Shown: positions 52,467 to 62,298, counted from the first letter of the stretch. The stretch: 64,000 nucleotides of DNA from Mycolicibacterium sp. P1-18 (GCF_008329535.1 NZ_NPKR01000010.1:178935-242934), one strand, 5' to 3'. The notes: a model not told the origin generated them from the sequence alone. Numbers and translations: made by a program.

Positions 52467-53419
52467 CCCGACCGCTGCTGATGTTCGTGGCCCGGCGCCT
52501 GGCCTACTCGCTGGTGGTGCTGCTCGGCGTGCTGGTCGTCGTCTTCGCCCTCGTTCAACTCGTGCCGGGTGACCCCGTCCGCATCGCGTTGGGCACGCGC
52601 TACACGCCGGAGGCCTACGACGCCCTGCGGGCCGCGAGCGGGCTGGATCGTCCCCTGTTCCAACAATTCTTCGGTTACGTCGGCTCGGCGCTGTCCGGCA
52701 ACCTCGGCGTCAGCTTCCGCAACGGCGACCCGGTCACGCAGATCCTGCTCGAGCGTCTGCCCGCGACGGCGTCCCTCGCCGCGTTCGGCATCGTCGTCGC
52801 GCTGGTCATCGCCCTGCCCGCCGGCATCTACTCCGCGCTGCGCAACGGCAGGATCGGCGACGTCATCGTCCGGGTCACCAGCCAATTCGGCGTCTCGATT
52901 CCCGACTTCTGGATGGGCATCCTGTTGATCGCCCTGTTCTCCACCACACTCGGCTGGCTGCCGACCTCGGGGTACCGCCCACTGCTCGAGGATCCCGCCG
53001 GGTGGTTGAGCCACCTCGTGCTGCCCGGTCTGACCGTCGGACTGGTCGCCGGCGCCATCCTCACGCGCTACGTCCGCTCGGCCGTACTCGAGGTCGCCGC
53101 AATGGGATACGTGCGCACCGCCCGCTCCAAGGGGCTGTCGCCCAGAGTCGTCACGTTCCGCCACACCGTGCGCAACGCCCTGGTGCCCATCCTCACGATC
53201 ACCGGCATCCAGCTCGCGACGATCCTGGGCGGGGTCATCGTCGTCGAGGTGGTGTTCGCCTGGCCCGGCCTGGGCCGACTGGTGTTCAACTCCGTTGCGG
53301 CCCGCGACTATCCGGTGATTCAGGGCGCGGTATTGCTGATTGCCGTGCTGTTCCTGGCGGTCAACCTGGTGGTCGACCTGCTGTACGCCGTCGTCGACCC
53401 GAGGATCCGGCTGTCATGA
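52463..53419 (+). CDS. Opp/Dpp-type ABC importer permease, DppB-like (second system)
   Basis: A 318-residue permease with six helices. The DppB-type start ARRLAYSLVVLLGVLVVVFALVQLVPGDPV and the EAA loop MGYVRTARSKGLSPRVVTFRHTVRNALVP are clear. GTG at 52463 overlaps the binding-protein stop, with GGAGGG just upstream. Partner of the next permease. Confidence 0.92.
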   Translation: MTRPLLMFVARRLAYSLVVLLGVLVVVFALVQLVPGDPVRIALGTRYTPEAYDALRAASGLDRPLFQQFFGYVGSALSGNLGVSFRNGDPVTQILLERLPATASLAAFGIVVALVIALPAGIYSALRNGRIGDVIVRVTSQFGVSIPDFWMGILLIALFSTTLGWLPTSGYRPLLEDPAGWLSHLVLPGLTVGLVAGAILTRYVRSAVLEVAAMGYVRTARSKGLSPRVVTFRHTVRNALVPILTITGIQLATILGGVIVVEVVFAWPGLGRLVFNSVAARDYPVIQGAVLLIAVLFLAVNLVVDLLYAVVDPRIRLS

Positions 53420-54306
53420 CCGAACCCGAGAACGACGAGACGCAGACCGGGCGGATCGGCTCGCTGCGCCTCCTGCTGCGCAACCCCGTGACGGCAGTGA
53501 GCGTCGCCGTCCTCGCCGCGGTCGTCGTGATCGCCGTCGGCGCCAGCTGGATTGCGCCGTACGGCATCAACGACGTGGACGTGCCGAGCGCGCTGCGCGG
53601 CCCGAGCGGCGCACACTGGTTCGGGACCGACGAACTCGGGCGCGACGTGCTGTCCCGGGTGCTCGTCGCCATCCAGACCTCGATGCAGGTCGCCGTCGTC
53701 AGCGTGGCCTTCGCGGTCGTGGTCGGCGTGACCGTCGGCGTGGTGGCCGGCTATCGCGGCGGCTGGCTGGACACGGTCGTCATGCGCGTGGTCGACGTCA
53801 TGTTCGCGTTCCCGGTGCTGCTGCTCGCGTTGGCCATCGTGGCGGTTCTCGGGCCCGGCGTCACCACGACGATGCTTGCGATCGGGGTGGTCTACACGCC
53901 GATCTTCGCCCGCGTCGCCCGGGCCAGCACCCTCGGCGTCCGTGTCGAACCCTTCGTGCAGGTGTCGCGCACCATGGGTACCGGCCACCGCTACATCCTG
54001 ATGCGGCACGTCCTGCCGAACATCGCCGGCCCGTTGATCGTTCAGACGTCGCTGTCGCTGGCGTTCGCCATCCTCTCCGAGGCGGCGCTGTCGTTCCTGG
54101 GTCTGGGCATCCAACCGCCCGAGCCGTCCCTGGGGCGGATGATCTTCGACTCCCAGGGCTTCGTCACCCTCGCGTGGTGGATGGCGGTGTTCCCCGGGGC
54201 GGCGATCTTCGTCATCGTGCTGGCCTTCAACCTGGTCGGGGACGGACTGCGCGACGTGCTGGACCCCAAGCAGCGCACCATGGCAGAGGCGCGGGGTACG
54301 CAGTGA
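53416..54306 (+). CDS. Opp/Dpp-type ABC importer permease, DppC-like (second system)
   Basis: A 296-residue permease with a 20-residue cytoplasmic start and six helices. Landmarks: WFGTDELGRDVLSRVLVA, the EAA loop FVQVSRTMGTGHRYILMRHVLPN and SFLGLGIQPPEPSLG. ATG at 53416 overlaps the DppB stop, and its own stop overlaps the ATPase start. Confidence 0.92.
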   Translation: MTEPENDETQTGRIGSLRLLLRNPVTAVSVAVLAAVVVIAVGASWIAPYGINDVDVPSALRGPSGAHWFGTDELGRDVLSRVLVAIQTSMQVAVVSVAFAVVVGVTVGVVAGYRGGWLDTVVMRVVDVMFAFPVLLLALAIVAVLGPGVTTTMLAIGVVYTPIFARVARASTLGVRVEPFVQVSRTMGTGHRYILMRHVLPNIAGPLIVQTSLSLAFAILSEAALSFLGLGIQPPEPSLGRMIFDSQGFVTLAWWMAVFPGAAIFVIVLAFNLVGDGLRDVLDPKQRTMAEARGTQ

Positions 54307-55913
54307 GCGCCCCCGTGTTGCAGGTCGCGGATCTGCACGTCCGGATCGGCGGACGCAAGATCGTCGACGGCGTGTCGCTCGCCGTGGACCGCGAGCAGAT
54401 CCTCGGCATCGTCGGCGAGTCCGGCTCCGGGAAGTCGATGACGGTGCTCGCCGCGACCGGTCTGCTCGACGCGCCCGGCGCGGTCGTCACCGGCTCCAGT
54501 GTGCTTGCCGGTCAGGGTGATTCGGTACAGCTCGTCGGGGCGACGCCGCGGACGCTGCGCGGGGTGCACGGCGGCCGGATCGGATTCGTCTTCCAGGACC
54601 CCGGCACGTCGCTCAACCCGCTGTTGACCCTCGAGCGGCAGATCACCGAATCCCTCGAGGCGCATCGGCACCCCACGCGGCGGGAGGCGCGCGCCAGGGC
54701 GCTGGAGTTACTGGAGGCGGTGGGTCTGCCCAACCCGCAGGACCGGCTGAGCTCGTACCCACACCAGCTCTCCGGGGGGCAGCGGCAACGGGTGATGATC
54801 GCGATCGCCCTGGCGTGCGATCCCGAACTGCTGGTCGCCGACGAACCGACCACCTCGCTCGACGTCACCACCCAAGCGCAGATCGTCGAACTGGTGCGGG
54901 ACCTGCAGCGCGACTTCGGCACGGCCGTGGTGTGGATCAGCCACGACCTCGGCGTGATCGGGCAGGTCGCCGACGACGTCACCGTCCTGCACGACGGCCA
55001 GGTGGTCGAGCAGGCCACCGTCCTCGACGTGTTCGACCACCCGCAGCAGCCCTACACCCGCCGGCTGCTGGAGGCCCGGCCGCTGATCGGGTCGGCCGGA
55101 CCGGCGCCGACACCCGACGACGCCCCGACGCTGCTCGAGGTGTCGGGTCTCGACGTGCGGTTCCCGGTGACCACGCCGGCGGGCCGGTCCACCGTCCACG
55201 CCGTCCAGGACGTGTCCTTCCGGATTCGCCGCGGCTCGACCCTGGGACTGGTCGGGGAGTCCGGTTCGGGCAAGTCGACCGTCGCCGCCGCGCTGACGGG
55301 CTTGGTGCGGCCCGACGCCGGACGGGTCACGCTCGACGGCGCCGACGTGCTCGCGGTCAGCCGGCGCGCGGAGAAGTCCCTGCGGCGACGCATCGGCCTG
55401 GTGCTTCAAGACCCGTTCGCTTCGCTGAATCCGCGCATGCCGGTCGGGGTGTCCGTTGGCGAGCCCCTGGTGGTGCACGGACTGGCCGACGGCAAGGCCG
55501 GCCGCCGCGCGCGCGTGGGGGAGTTGCTCGACCTGGTGGGCCTGCCGCCGTCGTTCGCCACGCGGTACCCGCACGAACTGTCCGGCGGCCAACGCCAGCG
55601 GGTCAGCATCGCCCGGGCCTTGGCGCTGGAGCCCGACCTGTTGATCCTCGACGAGTCCACCGCGTCCCTGGACGTCTCGGTGCAGGCGCAGGTGCTCGAA
55701 CTCCTGGCCGACCTGCAGCGACGGCTGGCCCTGACCTTCCTGTTCATCGGTCACGACCTGGCCGTCATCCAGCAGGTCAGCCACGACGTTCTCGTCATGC
55801 GAGCGGGCCGGACCGTCGAGTACCGCCCGGCCGCGGAGCTGTTCGCCGCGCCCGGCGACGAGTACACCCGCGCGCTGCTCGACGCGGTGCCGCCGACCCG
55901 CCCCCGGGTGTAA
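54303..55913 (+). CDS. Opp/Dpp-type ABC importer ATPase, two fused domains (second system)
   Basis: A 536-residue fusion of DppD- and DppF-like ATPases, last gene of the operon. Walker A motifs are at 38-45 and about 318-325 (GESGSGKS), with LSGGQRQRV signatures in both halves and complete Walker B motifs (LLVADEPT, LLILDEST). GTG at 54303 overlaps the permease stop. There is no linked regulator. Confidence 0.92.
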   Translation: MSAPVLQVADLHVRIGGRKIVDGVSLAVDREQILGIVGESGSGKSMTVLAATGLLDAPGAVVTGSSVLAGQGDSVQLVGATPRTLRGVHGGRIGFVFQDPGTSLNPLLTLERQITESLEAHRHPTRREARARALELLEAVGLPNPQDRLSSYPHQLSGGQRQRVMIAIALACDPELLVADEPTTSLDVTTQAQIVELVRDLQRDFGTAVVWISHDLGVIGQVADDVTVLHDGQVVEQATVLDVFDHPQQPYTRRLLEARPLIGSAGPAPTPDDAPTLLEVSGLDVRFPVTTPAGRSTVHAVQDVSFRIRRGSTLGLVGESGSGKSTVAAALTGLVRPDAGRVTLDGADVLAVSRRAEKSLRRRIGLVLQDPFASLNPRMPVGVSVGEPLVVHGLADGKAGRRARVGELLDLVGLPPSFATRYPHELSGGQRQRVSIARALALEPDLLILDESTASLDVSVQAQVLELLADLQRRLALTFLFIGHDLAVIQQVSHDVLVMRAGRTVEYRPAAELFAAPGDEYTRALLDAVPPTRPRV

Positions 55914-56015
55914 CGAATCCGTTCGCTCACCGATGTCCTTGGTGAGGATTGATGCAACGGTCACTGGTCGGCGACCAGTGGTGTGGGGGAGAAGATCGTA
56001 AGGAGTCGATGCACG

Positions 56016-57734
56016 ATGCGTGCGCCAGCAAGGACGTCAGTGAAGATTTGCCGAAAGCGCACCGCGTGCGCCGTTCTGGCCTCCGGAGTGGTGATCTCCC
56101 TGACGGCGCTCACCGGCGGGGTGGCCCCCGCCTTCGCCAAGCCGGGTGACGAACCGTCGGTTCCGACGACGACGATCGCCCCGGAGCCGCCCGCCGCGGC
56201 CACCCAGGCGCCCGCCGAGAAGCCTGCGGACAAGCCCGCCGAGAAGCCGTCCGTCGCCGACATCCCGGCGCCGGTCGTCGAGGCCCCGGCCCCCGTGGTC
56301 CAGCCCACCCAGGAGCCGACGGCGGAGGCGCCGAAGCAGACCCGGGCCCCGGAGCCCGTCGCACCCGAACCGGCCTCCGAGCCCGAACCCGCGGCCACCA
56401 GCACCGCACCCGCGCCGCAGCGCGAGGCGCCGGTGACCTCGGCGACCAAGAGCCCCACGACGTCGACGGCCGTCACGACCAGCGCCCCGGCGCAGTCGTC
56501 GACCCCGTCGCCCTCGTCGACCCCGTCGTCGTCCAGCGCGGCACCCGAGACCACCGACGGCTCGGCCGCGGCACGGACCGAACCGTCCACGCCCACGTCG
56601 GCCTCCGGCTCGAGCACTGCCGAGTCCTCGTCGGCCGCGAAGTCCTCTGAGTCGTCCGAGTCCTCCACGTCATCGTCGGGATCGTCGGAGTCGTCGGAGT
56701 CGTCGACCGGATCGTCGTCCTCGGAGTCCGAGTCGGCGACCAACGGCAGCGAGCGGGAGTCGTCCCCGTCCAACTCGTCGGAGTCGTCATCGGCCGGCGC
56801 CTTCCCCAAGGTGATCGAGAAGGTCGCACCGCAGACGCTCGAGGCGCCCGAGGAAGACGTGCAACTGGCCAGGACCGCCAAGGTGGTCGAGGAGAAGCCC
56901 GCCGTGGCCGCCCAGCAGGACATCCAGAACGTCGCGCGCATCATCGACCTGCCGAACCGTGACTACGACCCGTTCAGCCGCAACGGCCTGCGCAACGACG
57001 ATCAGGTGCGCCTCGCCGGCGGCTGGGACCGCAACGTTCGCCAGTGGCGTCCGGACTGGGTCGAGTACGACGACTACTACCGCCCGGTGCTGAGCAACCC
57101 GTACCGCGATCCGATGCGGATCGTCTACATCTACCAAAATGCTCCGCGCATCGCGTTCATCCCGCCGCTGGGACGGATCGTCCTCGAGGTCGCGCAGTTC
57201 GCGGCCTACAGCTTCACGGCGCTGGTGACCAACCCGATCAACGAAGTCCTCAACGTCGCGGTCGGCAGTTTCTTCGGCGGCGGCTACTTCCCGGGTGTCG
57301 GGCTGCCCCTGCCGCCGCCCCCGCCGCCGCTGCTGAACTTCGCCAACGTGCCCGTCCAGGTGCGCTACCCCGACGCGACCTACCAGCCGTTCCGGGTGTC
57401 GAAGATCGTCGACGTGGGACCCGACCGCCAGTACGGCGAGCAGAAGGTGCTCCTCGACGGCGTCACACCCGCCTGGGGCGAGTGGAAGCAAACCCCCTCG
57501 GGCGAGCGCAGTTTCGAGGTGCACAAGACCCAGCAGTTCCCGGGTCTGGACGATCCGCGGCCGGGACCGCTGCCGGGGGACTACCAGCTGACGCTGGCCT
57601 CGGACGAGTCGCCGTCGGGGATGAACAAGCGCGACGTCTACCTGATCGCCGTGGCCGTGGCGTGTGGCGCGCTGAGCATCGGCGCGGTCGCGCTCGCGGT
57701 GTTCATGGGCCGCCGCCGGCGTCCGCTGCACTAG
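56016..57734 (+). CDS. Membrane-anchored Pro/Ser-rich envelope protein
   Basis: A 572-residue exported protein. A signal peptide (about 8-40, ending PAFAKPG) is followed by a Pro/Ala/Glu-rich part (45-140) and a Ser/Glu-rich low-complexity part (150-265, many SSES/SST units). Next comes a folded domain (about 290-535) with Tyr-rich stretches and a PLPPPPPPLLNF loop, then one C-terminal membrane helix followed by the basic tail RRRRPLH. The layout is a wall-spanning stalk plus a C-terminal anchor. AAGGAG lies 10 bases before ATG 56016. Function unknown; the gene is followed by a strong terminator. Confidence 0.75.
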   Translation: MRAPARTSVKICRKRTACAVLASGVVISLTALTGGVAPAFAKPGDEPSVPTTTIAPEPPAAATQAPAEKPADKPAEKPSVADIPAPVVEAPAPVVQPTQEPTAEAPKQTRAPEPVAPEPASEPEPAATSTAPAPQREAPVTSATKSPTTSTAVTTSAPAQSSTPSPSSTPSSSSAAPETTDGSAAARTEPSTPTSASGSSTAESSSAAKSSESSESSTSSSGSSESSESSTGSSSSESESATNGSERESSPSNSSESSSAGAFPKVIEKVAPQTLEAPEEDVQLARTAKVVEEKPAVAAQQDIQNVARIIDLPNRDYDPFSRNGLRNDDQVRLAGGWDRNVRQWRPDWVEYDDYYRPVLSNPYRDPMRIVYIYQNAPRIAFIPPLGRIVLEVAQFAAYSFTALVTNPINEVLNVAVGSFFGGGYFPGVGLPLPPPPPPLLNFANVPVQVRYPDATYQPFRVSKIVDVGPDRQYGEQKVLLDGVTPAWGEWKQTPSGERSFEVHKTQQFPGLDDPRPGPLPGDYQLTLASDESPSGMNKRDVYLIAVAVACGALSIGAVALAVFMGRRRRPLH

Positions 57735-57748
57735 GGCGCAGAACGAGT

Positions 57749-57782
57749 AATGGCCGCCGAGTCTCAAGACTCGGCGGCCATT
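57749..57782. terminator. Strong bidirectional stem-loop terminator
   Basis: A perfect 15-bp inverted repeat (AATGGCCGCCGAGTC and its complement) with a TCAA loop lies between two convergent genes, 15 bases after the Pro/Ser-rich gene and 64 bases after the DUF5078-like gene. The flanking AA/TT ends suit termination in both directions. Confidence 0.8.
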
Positions 57783-57846
57783 CTCGACTCTGCGGCTGCT
57801 GCGACGAACTACGAGTAGCCGACACGGCAGGCGCAGAGTCGAGACG

Positions 57847-58320
57847 CTAGGGCGTGACTTCCCAGTTCCAGATGGACATGTCGCCGCGGGGGTAGTTCAT
57901 GCAGACGTCGGTGGCCTTGGCGACCACGCCCTTGTTGTTGAAGAACAGCTTGGCCCAGTTGCCCCAGTGGGTGGCCACGTTCTCGTAGTACACGTTGGTG
58001 GCGGTGTCCTCGGAGTACTGGCGACGGGCCACGGGATCCAGTGAGAAGAACCAGTGGATGCGGTCGAAGGCCTGCTGCTGGACGTCGGCGGGGCGGTTGC
58101 TCCGGTCGATCATGTACCGCTCGAAGTACACCGGGCTGGTGTCGCGCGCGGCGGCCATGTACTGCTCGGTGTCGCACGTGGTGATGATCATCCGGTGCGG
58201 GATGGGGAAGTCGTCGGTGGCGTCGGCGGCTGCCGGACCCGCCAGCGACGTTGCGGCGATGCCACACGAGGCGGCCGCCAGAGCACTTCGCAGCGCGATG
58301 GTGCGCAGACCCTTCTTCAT
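57847..58320 (-). CDS. Secreted protein, DUF5078-like, linked to mmpL
   Basis: A 157-residue exported protein with a signal peptide (5-28, ending GPAAADATDD) and a mature part containing PHRMIITTCDTEQYMAAARDTSP and a C-terminal VCMNYPRGD; the two Cys probably form a disulfide. It resembles the DUF5078 proteins often found beside mmpL genes in mycobacteria. The ATG at 58320 lies 11 bases after the mmpL stop and is preceded by GAGGAG. It probably assists MmpL-dependent transport outside the membrane. Confidence 0.78.
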   Translation of the reverse strand: MKKGLRTIALRSALAAASCGIAATSLAGPAAADATDDFPIPHRMIITTCDTEQYMAAARDTSPVYFERYMIDRSNRPADVQQQAFDRIHWFFSLDPVARRQYSEDTATNVYYENVATHWGNWAKLFFNNKGVVAKATDVCMNYPRGDMSIWNWEVTP

Positions 58321-58331
58321 GTCTTCTCTCC

Positions 58332-61250
58332 TCATGCGGTTGGTGCGGGTTCGGTCTTGGTGGTCGGGCTCGGCCACGGTTCCGGCTTGGGCCTCTGGCG
58401 GACCGGGGTCGGCCACCAGAACCACTTGCCGAGCATCGCCGCGATGGCCGGGGTCATGAACGACCGGACCACCAGGGTGTCGAACAACAGGCCGAGACCG
58501 ATCGTGGTGCCGACCTGGCCGATGACGGTCAAACTGCTGACCGCCATGGACATCATGGTGAACGCGAACACCAGACCGGCCGAGGTCACCACGGACCCGG
58601 TACCGCCCATGGATCTGATGATGCCCGTGTTCAGGCCCGCGTGTATCTCTTCCTTGAAACGAGACACCAGCAGCAGGTTGTAGTCCGCGCCGACCGCCAA
58701 CAGGATGATCACGGACATCGCCATCACCATCCAGTGCAGCTCGGTGCCCAGGAAGTGCTGCCAGATGAGCACCGACAGGCCGAACGACGCGCCAAGCGAG
58801 AGCACCACGGTGCCGACGATCACGGCCGACGCCACCACCGCCCGGGTGATGAGCAGCATGATGATGAAGATCAAGGCCAGTGATGCGATGCCGGCGATCA
58901 GCAGGTCGTAGGTGTTGCCGTCGGACATGTCCTTGAACGTCGCGGCGGTGCCCGCGAGGTAGATCCGCGACCCCTCCAGCGGCGTGCCCTTGATGGCTTC
59001 CTTCGCCGCCTGCTTGATCGACTCGATGTGGGAGATGCCCTCTTCGCTCATCGGGTCGCCCTCGTGGCTGATGATGAAGCGCACCGAGTGACCGTCGGGC
59101 GAGATGAAGTTCTTCATGCCCTTCTTGAACTCGGCGTTGTCGAAGATCTCCGGCGGCAGGTAGAACGAGTCGTCGTTCTTCGACGCGTCGAACGCCTCGC
59201 CCATGGCGGACTGGTTCTCCTGCATCGCGGCCATCTGATCCGACATGCCCTTTTGGGTCTGGTACATCGTCAGCATCATGGTCTTCATCGACTTCATGGT
59301 CGCCAGCATCGGCGGCAGCGACGCCATCAGCTGCGGCATCAACCGGTCCAGCGCGTCGAGGTTGGTGACCAGGCCGCCGAGCTGATCGCTGAGGGCGTCG
59401 ATGCCGTCGAGGGTGTCGAACACCGAACGCGTCGCCCAGCACAGCGGGATGTCGTAGCAGTGCGGCTCCCAGTAGAGGTAGGAGCGGATCGGCCGGAAGA
59501 AGTCGTCGAAGTTGGCGATGTTGTCGCGCAGCTCGTTGGTCGTGGCGACCATGTCCTTGGTCTTCAGCGTCAGGTCGTGGGTGACGTCGTTGAGCTGCTT
59601 CATCAAGACCAGCATGTGCTCGAGGTTCTCGATCATGCCCTGCATCTCGTCGGCCTGCTTGAGCATGCTGGCGAACGAATCCTGCTGGTACTTCAGGTTC
59701 ATCTGCTGCGTGGTGCCCTGCATGCTGATCTGGAACGGAATCGAGGTGTGCTCGATCGGGGTTCCCAGCGGCCGGGTGATCGCCTGGACCCGCCCGATGC
59801 CCGGGGTCTTGAAGACCGCCTTCGCGATCTTGTCGATCACCAGGAAGTCGGCCGAGTTGCGGAGGTCGTGATCGCTCTCGACCATCAGCAGCTCGGGGTT
59901 GAGCCGCGCCTGCGAGAAGTGCCGGTCGGCGGCGGCGTAGCCCTCGTTGGCCGGCAGGTCGGGGGGCAGGTAGTTGCGGTCGTTGAAGTTCGTGCGGTAG
60001 CCGGGCAGCGTCAGCAGCCCGACGAGGGCGAGTGCGATCGTGGCGACCAGGATCGGACCCGGCCAGCGGACCACCATGGCGCCGATCTTGCGCCACCCGC
60101 GGGTGCGCAGCGCGCGCTTGGGTTCGAGCAGACCGAAGCGGCTGGCGATCGTCACCACCGCGGGACCCAGCGTCAGCGCGCACGCGACCACGATCATCAT
60201 GCCGATCGCCAGGGGCACGCCGAGGGTCTGGAAGTAGGGGAGCCGGGTGAAGCTCAGGCAGAAGGTGGCGCCCGCGATGGTCAGGCCGGAGCCGAGCACG
60301 ACGTGCGCCGTGCCGTTGAACATCGTGTAGTAGGCGTCTTCCTTGTCCTCGCCGAGACTTCGTGCCTCCTGATATCGGCCCAGCAGGAAGATGGCGTAGT
60401 CGGTCGCCGCGGCGATGGCCAGGGTGACGAGCAGGTTGGTCGCGAACGTCGAGAGACCGATGATGTCGTGGTAGCCGAGGAAGGCGACGATGCCGCGGGC
60501 CGCCGAGAGTTCGAGCACTACCATGACCAGCGTGATCAGCACGGTGACGATGGATCGGTAGACCAGCAGCAGCATCACGATGATGACGGTGAACGTCACG
60601 GCTTCGATCAGCCGGAGGCTCTTGTCGCTGGCGATGTTCTGATCGGCCGAGAGCGCCGCGGGTCCGGTGACGTAGGCGGTGATGCCGTCCGGTGGCTTGA
60701 GGTCGCCGACGATCTTCTGCACGGCCTCGACGGAGTCGTTGGCCAGCGCCTCGCCCTGGTTGCCCGCCAGGTACACCTGGACGTACATCGCCTTGCCGTC
60801 GCTGCTCTGCGAGCCGGCCGCGGACAGCGGATCGCTCCACATGTCGTTGACGTGTTCGACGTGCTTGGTGTCGGCCTCGAGGTCCTTGACCATGCCGTCG
60901 TAGAAGTCGTGCGCCGACTGGCCGAGCTTGTCCTTGCCCTCCAGCACGATCATGACCGAGCTGTTGGACTTGAATTCCTTGAACGTCGCGCCGATGTGCT
61001 GCATCGCGATGACCGAGGGGGCGTCGTTCGGGCTCATCGACACCGAGCGCAGCTTGCCGACCGCTTCGAGCTGGGGGACCAGGACGTTGCCGAGGGCGAT
61101 GATGACTATCCACGCCAGGATGATCGGCAGGGCGAAGGCGCGGATGAAGCGCGGCAGCCGGTGGCGGGTGGGATTCACCGCGGGTCCCGACGTCGGAATG
61201 GCGTCCGTCGTCGGTTCGTGGTCGACCGGTCGGTTGTGCGGCTCGGTCAT
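58332..61250 (-). CDS. MmpL family transporter (MmpL4/5-like)
   Basis: A 972-residue RND-superfamily lipid/siderophore transporter with two six-helix halves. Each half carries the Asp-Tyr pair used for proton relay (AATDYAIFLLGRYQEAR and GADYNLLLVSRFKEE). The large periplasmic loop 2 (about 410-770) contains long coiled-coil-like helices (MKQLNDVTHDLTLKTKDM; TMKSMKTMMLTMYQTQKGM) and paired Cys in HCYDIPLCW, as in MmpL4/MmpL5. The ATG overlaps the mmpS stop. The MmpS partner and lack of a C-terminal domain fit the MmpL4/5 group, which exports siderophores and some drugs. Confidence 0.92.
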   Translation of the reverse strand: MTEPHNRPVDHEPTTDAIPTSGPAVNPTRHRLPRFIRAFALPIILAWIVIIALGNVLVPQLEAVGKLRSVSMSPNDAPSVIAMQHIGATFKEFKSNSSVMIVLEGKDKLGQSAHDFYDGMVKDLEADTKHVEHVNDMWSDPLSAAGSQSSDGKAMYVQVYLAGNQGEALANDSVEAVQKIVGDLKPPDGITAYVTGPAALSADQNIASDKSLRLIEAVTFTVIIVMLLLVYRSIVTVLITLVMVVLELSAARGIVAFLGYHDIIGLSTFATNLLVTLAIAAATDYAIFLLGRYQEARSLGEDKEDAYYTMFNGTAHVVLGSGLTIAGATFCLSFTRLPYFQTLGVPLAIGMMIVVACALTLGPAVVTIASRFGLLEPKRALRTRGWRKIGAMVVRWPGPILVATIALALVGLLTLPGYRTNFNDRNYLPPDLPANEGYAAADRHFSQARLNPELLMVESDHDLRNSADFLVIDKIAKAVFKTPGIGRVQAITRPLGTPIEHTSIPFQISMQGTTQQMNLKYQQDSFASMLKQADEMQGMIENLEHMLVLMKQLNDVTHDLTLKTKDMVATTNELRDNIANFDDFFRPIRSYLYWEPHCYDIPLCWATRSVFDTLDGIDALSDQLGGLVTNLDALDRLMPQLMASLPPMLATMKSMKTMMLTMYQTQKGMSDQMAAMQENQSAMGEAFDASKNDDSFYLPPEIFDNAEFKKGMKNFISPDGHSVRFIISHEGDPMSEEGISHIESIKQAAKEAIKGTPLEGSRIYLAGTAATFKDMSDGNTYDLLIAGIASLALIFIIMLLITRAVVASAVIVGTVVLSLGASFGLSVLIWQHFLGTELHWMVMAMSVIILLAVGADYNLLLVSRFKEEIHAGLNTGIIRSMGGTGSVVTSAGLVFAFTMMSMAVSSLTVIGQVGTTIGLGLLFDTLVVRSFMTPAIAAMLGKWFWWPTPVRQRPKPEPWPSPTTKTEPAPTA

Positions 61251-61675
61251 GCGTTCTTCGCCAGGCAGAAGGTCTGGGCGTTCACGCCGTTCGTCGTCCT
61301 TTCGTCCTTGACCTCGTCGTCGACGGTGATCCGGCACGAGATGGAGCTACCGTCGCCCTGCGCCACGACATTCGGCAGGACGGACGGGGCGGTGGTGCTC
61401 AGGGTCAGCGACCACGGCAGGGCCGCGCCGTCGATGCGGACGGGCTTGGAGTCGAGGTCGAGGTAGTTGATGTCGGCGTAGGTGCCGGTGCCGAAGATCT
61501 CGTACTTGACGACCTTGGGGTTGAACGGCTCGGCGTCGTCGGCGAAGTTCTTTGGGGTGACCAGGATCGGATTCATGCCGAAGAACGTCCGTACGCGGTG
61601 AACGGTGAATCCGGCGATCACGATGACGATCACGATCACGATCGGGATCCACGCCCTGCGCAAAACCTTGGTCAT
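61247..61675 (-). CDS. MmpS family membrane accessory protein
   Basis: A 142-residue single-pass protein. A membrane helix at about 9-26 is followed by a periplasmic beta-rich domain beginning TPKNF and ending with FCLAKNA, with two Cys able to pair. ATG 61675 is chosen over an upstream in-frame start. The stop overlaps the mmpL ATG. It is the usual partner of MmpL4/5-type transporters. Confidence 0.9.
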   Translation of the reverse strand: MTKVLRRAWIPIVIVIVIVIAGFTVHRVRTFFGMNPILVTPKNFADDAEPFNPKVVKYEIFGTGTYADINYLDLDSKPVRIDGAALPWSLTLSTTAPSVLPNVVAQGDGSSISCRITVDDEVKDERTTNGVNAQTFCLAKNA

Positions 61676-61857
61676 AACCCCTACCCGGAACATTCCTGAG
61701 ATTGAAATGAGAGATTAGCCTATATAACTGTATGGTGTGGAATCGCGACGTACGGCTTCCGGGCCACGCCGGCGTGACCTCGCGCACAACCGCTCTACCG
61801 TGTGATCCAGGCAATCCGGATCATGCTGTCGCGCAGCACTTTTGAGATCGAAAGAGA

Positions 61858-62260
61858 AGGATCCGGCTATGAAGGCCTTGACGCGGGTGGGATTGATTGC
61901 GGTGGCGGCGTGCTCGTTGGTGGTGGGTGCGGTGGCGCCGGCGAATGCCGATCCGGACACCGATTTCGCCAACGAGTTGCACGTGTACGGGATTTACGGT
62001 CCGAAGGACTACAACGCGTGGATCGGGAAGATCGAGTGCAAGCGGTTGCGGACGGGGTTGGACGCCAATGCCGGTGAGGCGGCGGTGTTCTTGAAGACCA
62101 ATTTGCCGCGAGGCACCTCGGAGCAGTCGGTGTATCAGTTCTTGTCGGCGGGGATCAACTATTACTGCCCGGATCAGCGTCCGGTGGTGGACAGCTTGGC
62201 GGGGCAGCCGCAGGTCTCACCGGCGCCGGTCGGGGCACCCCTGCCCGCCGAGCAAGGCTG
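61858..62260 (+). repeat. Near-identical direct repeat, copy 1
   Basis: From AGGATCCGG at 61858 the sequence matches 63597-63999 with only two substitutions (C/T in Asn codon AAC/AAT and A/G in CGA/CGG), both silent. The repeat covers the whole DUF732-like gene and only about 11 bases before its ATG. Confidence 0.9.
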
Positions 62261-62261
62261 A
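61869..62261 (+). CDS. Small secreted protein, DUF732 family (copy 1)
   Basis: A 130-residue exported protein with a signal peptide ending NADPDTDFANELH, then a helical DUF732 domain with two Cys (IECKRL and YYCPDQ) expected to form a disulfide, and a Pro-rich tail. GAAGGATCC lies just before ATG 61869. Function unknown; such proteins are widespread in mycobacteria. A protein-identical copy is at 63608-64000. Confidence 0.85.
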   Translation: MKALTRVGLIAVAACSLVVGAVAPANADPDTDFANELHVYGIYGPKDYNAWIGKIECKRLRTGLDANAGEAAVFLKTNLPRGTSEQSVYQFLSAGINYYCPDQRPVVDSLAGQPQVSPAPVGAPLPAEQG

Positions 62262-62298
62262 CTCAGCCTCGCCCGGCCGGCGGTCGACACCGGTGGTG

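Noticed and set aside
55961..56944. Long Asp/Ser-rich minus-strand frame
   Set aside because: It mirrors the Ser/Glu and Pro-rich coding repeats of the envelope protein at 56016-57734, which has a signal peptide, ribosome site and anchor.
57749..57782. Transposon end or small mobile element
   Set aside because: The perfect hairpin sits exactly between convergent genes, with no transposase or second copy, so a terminator explains it.
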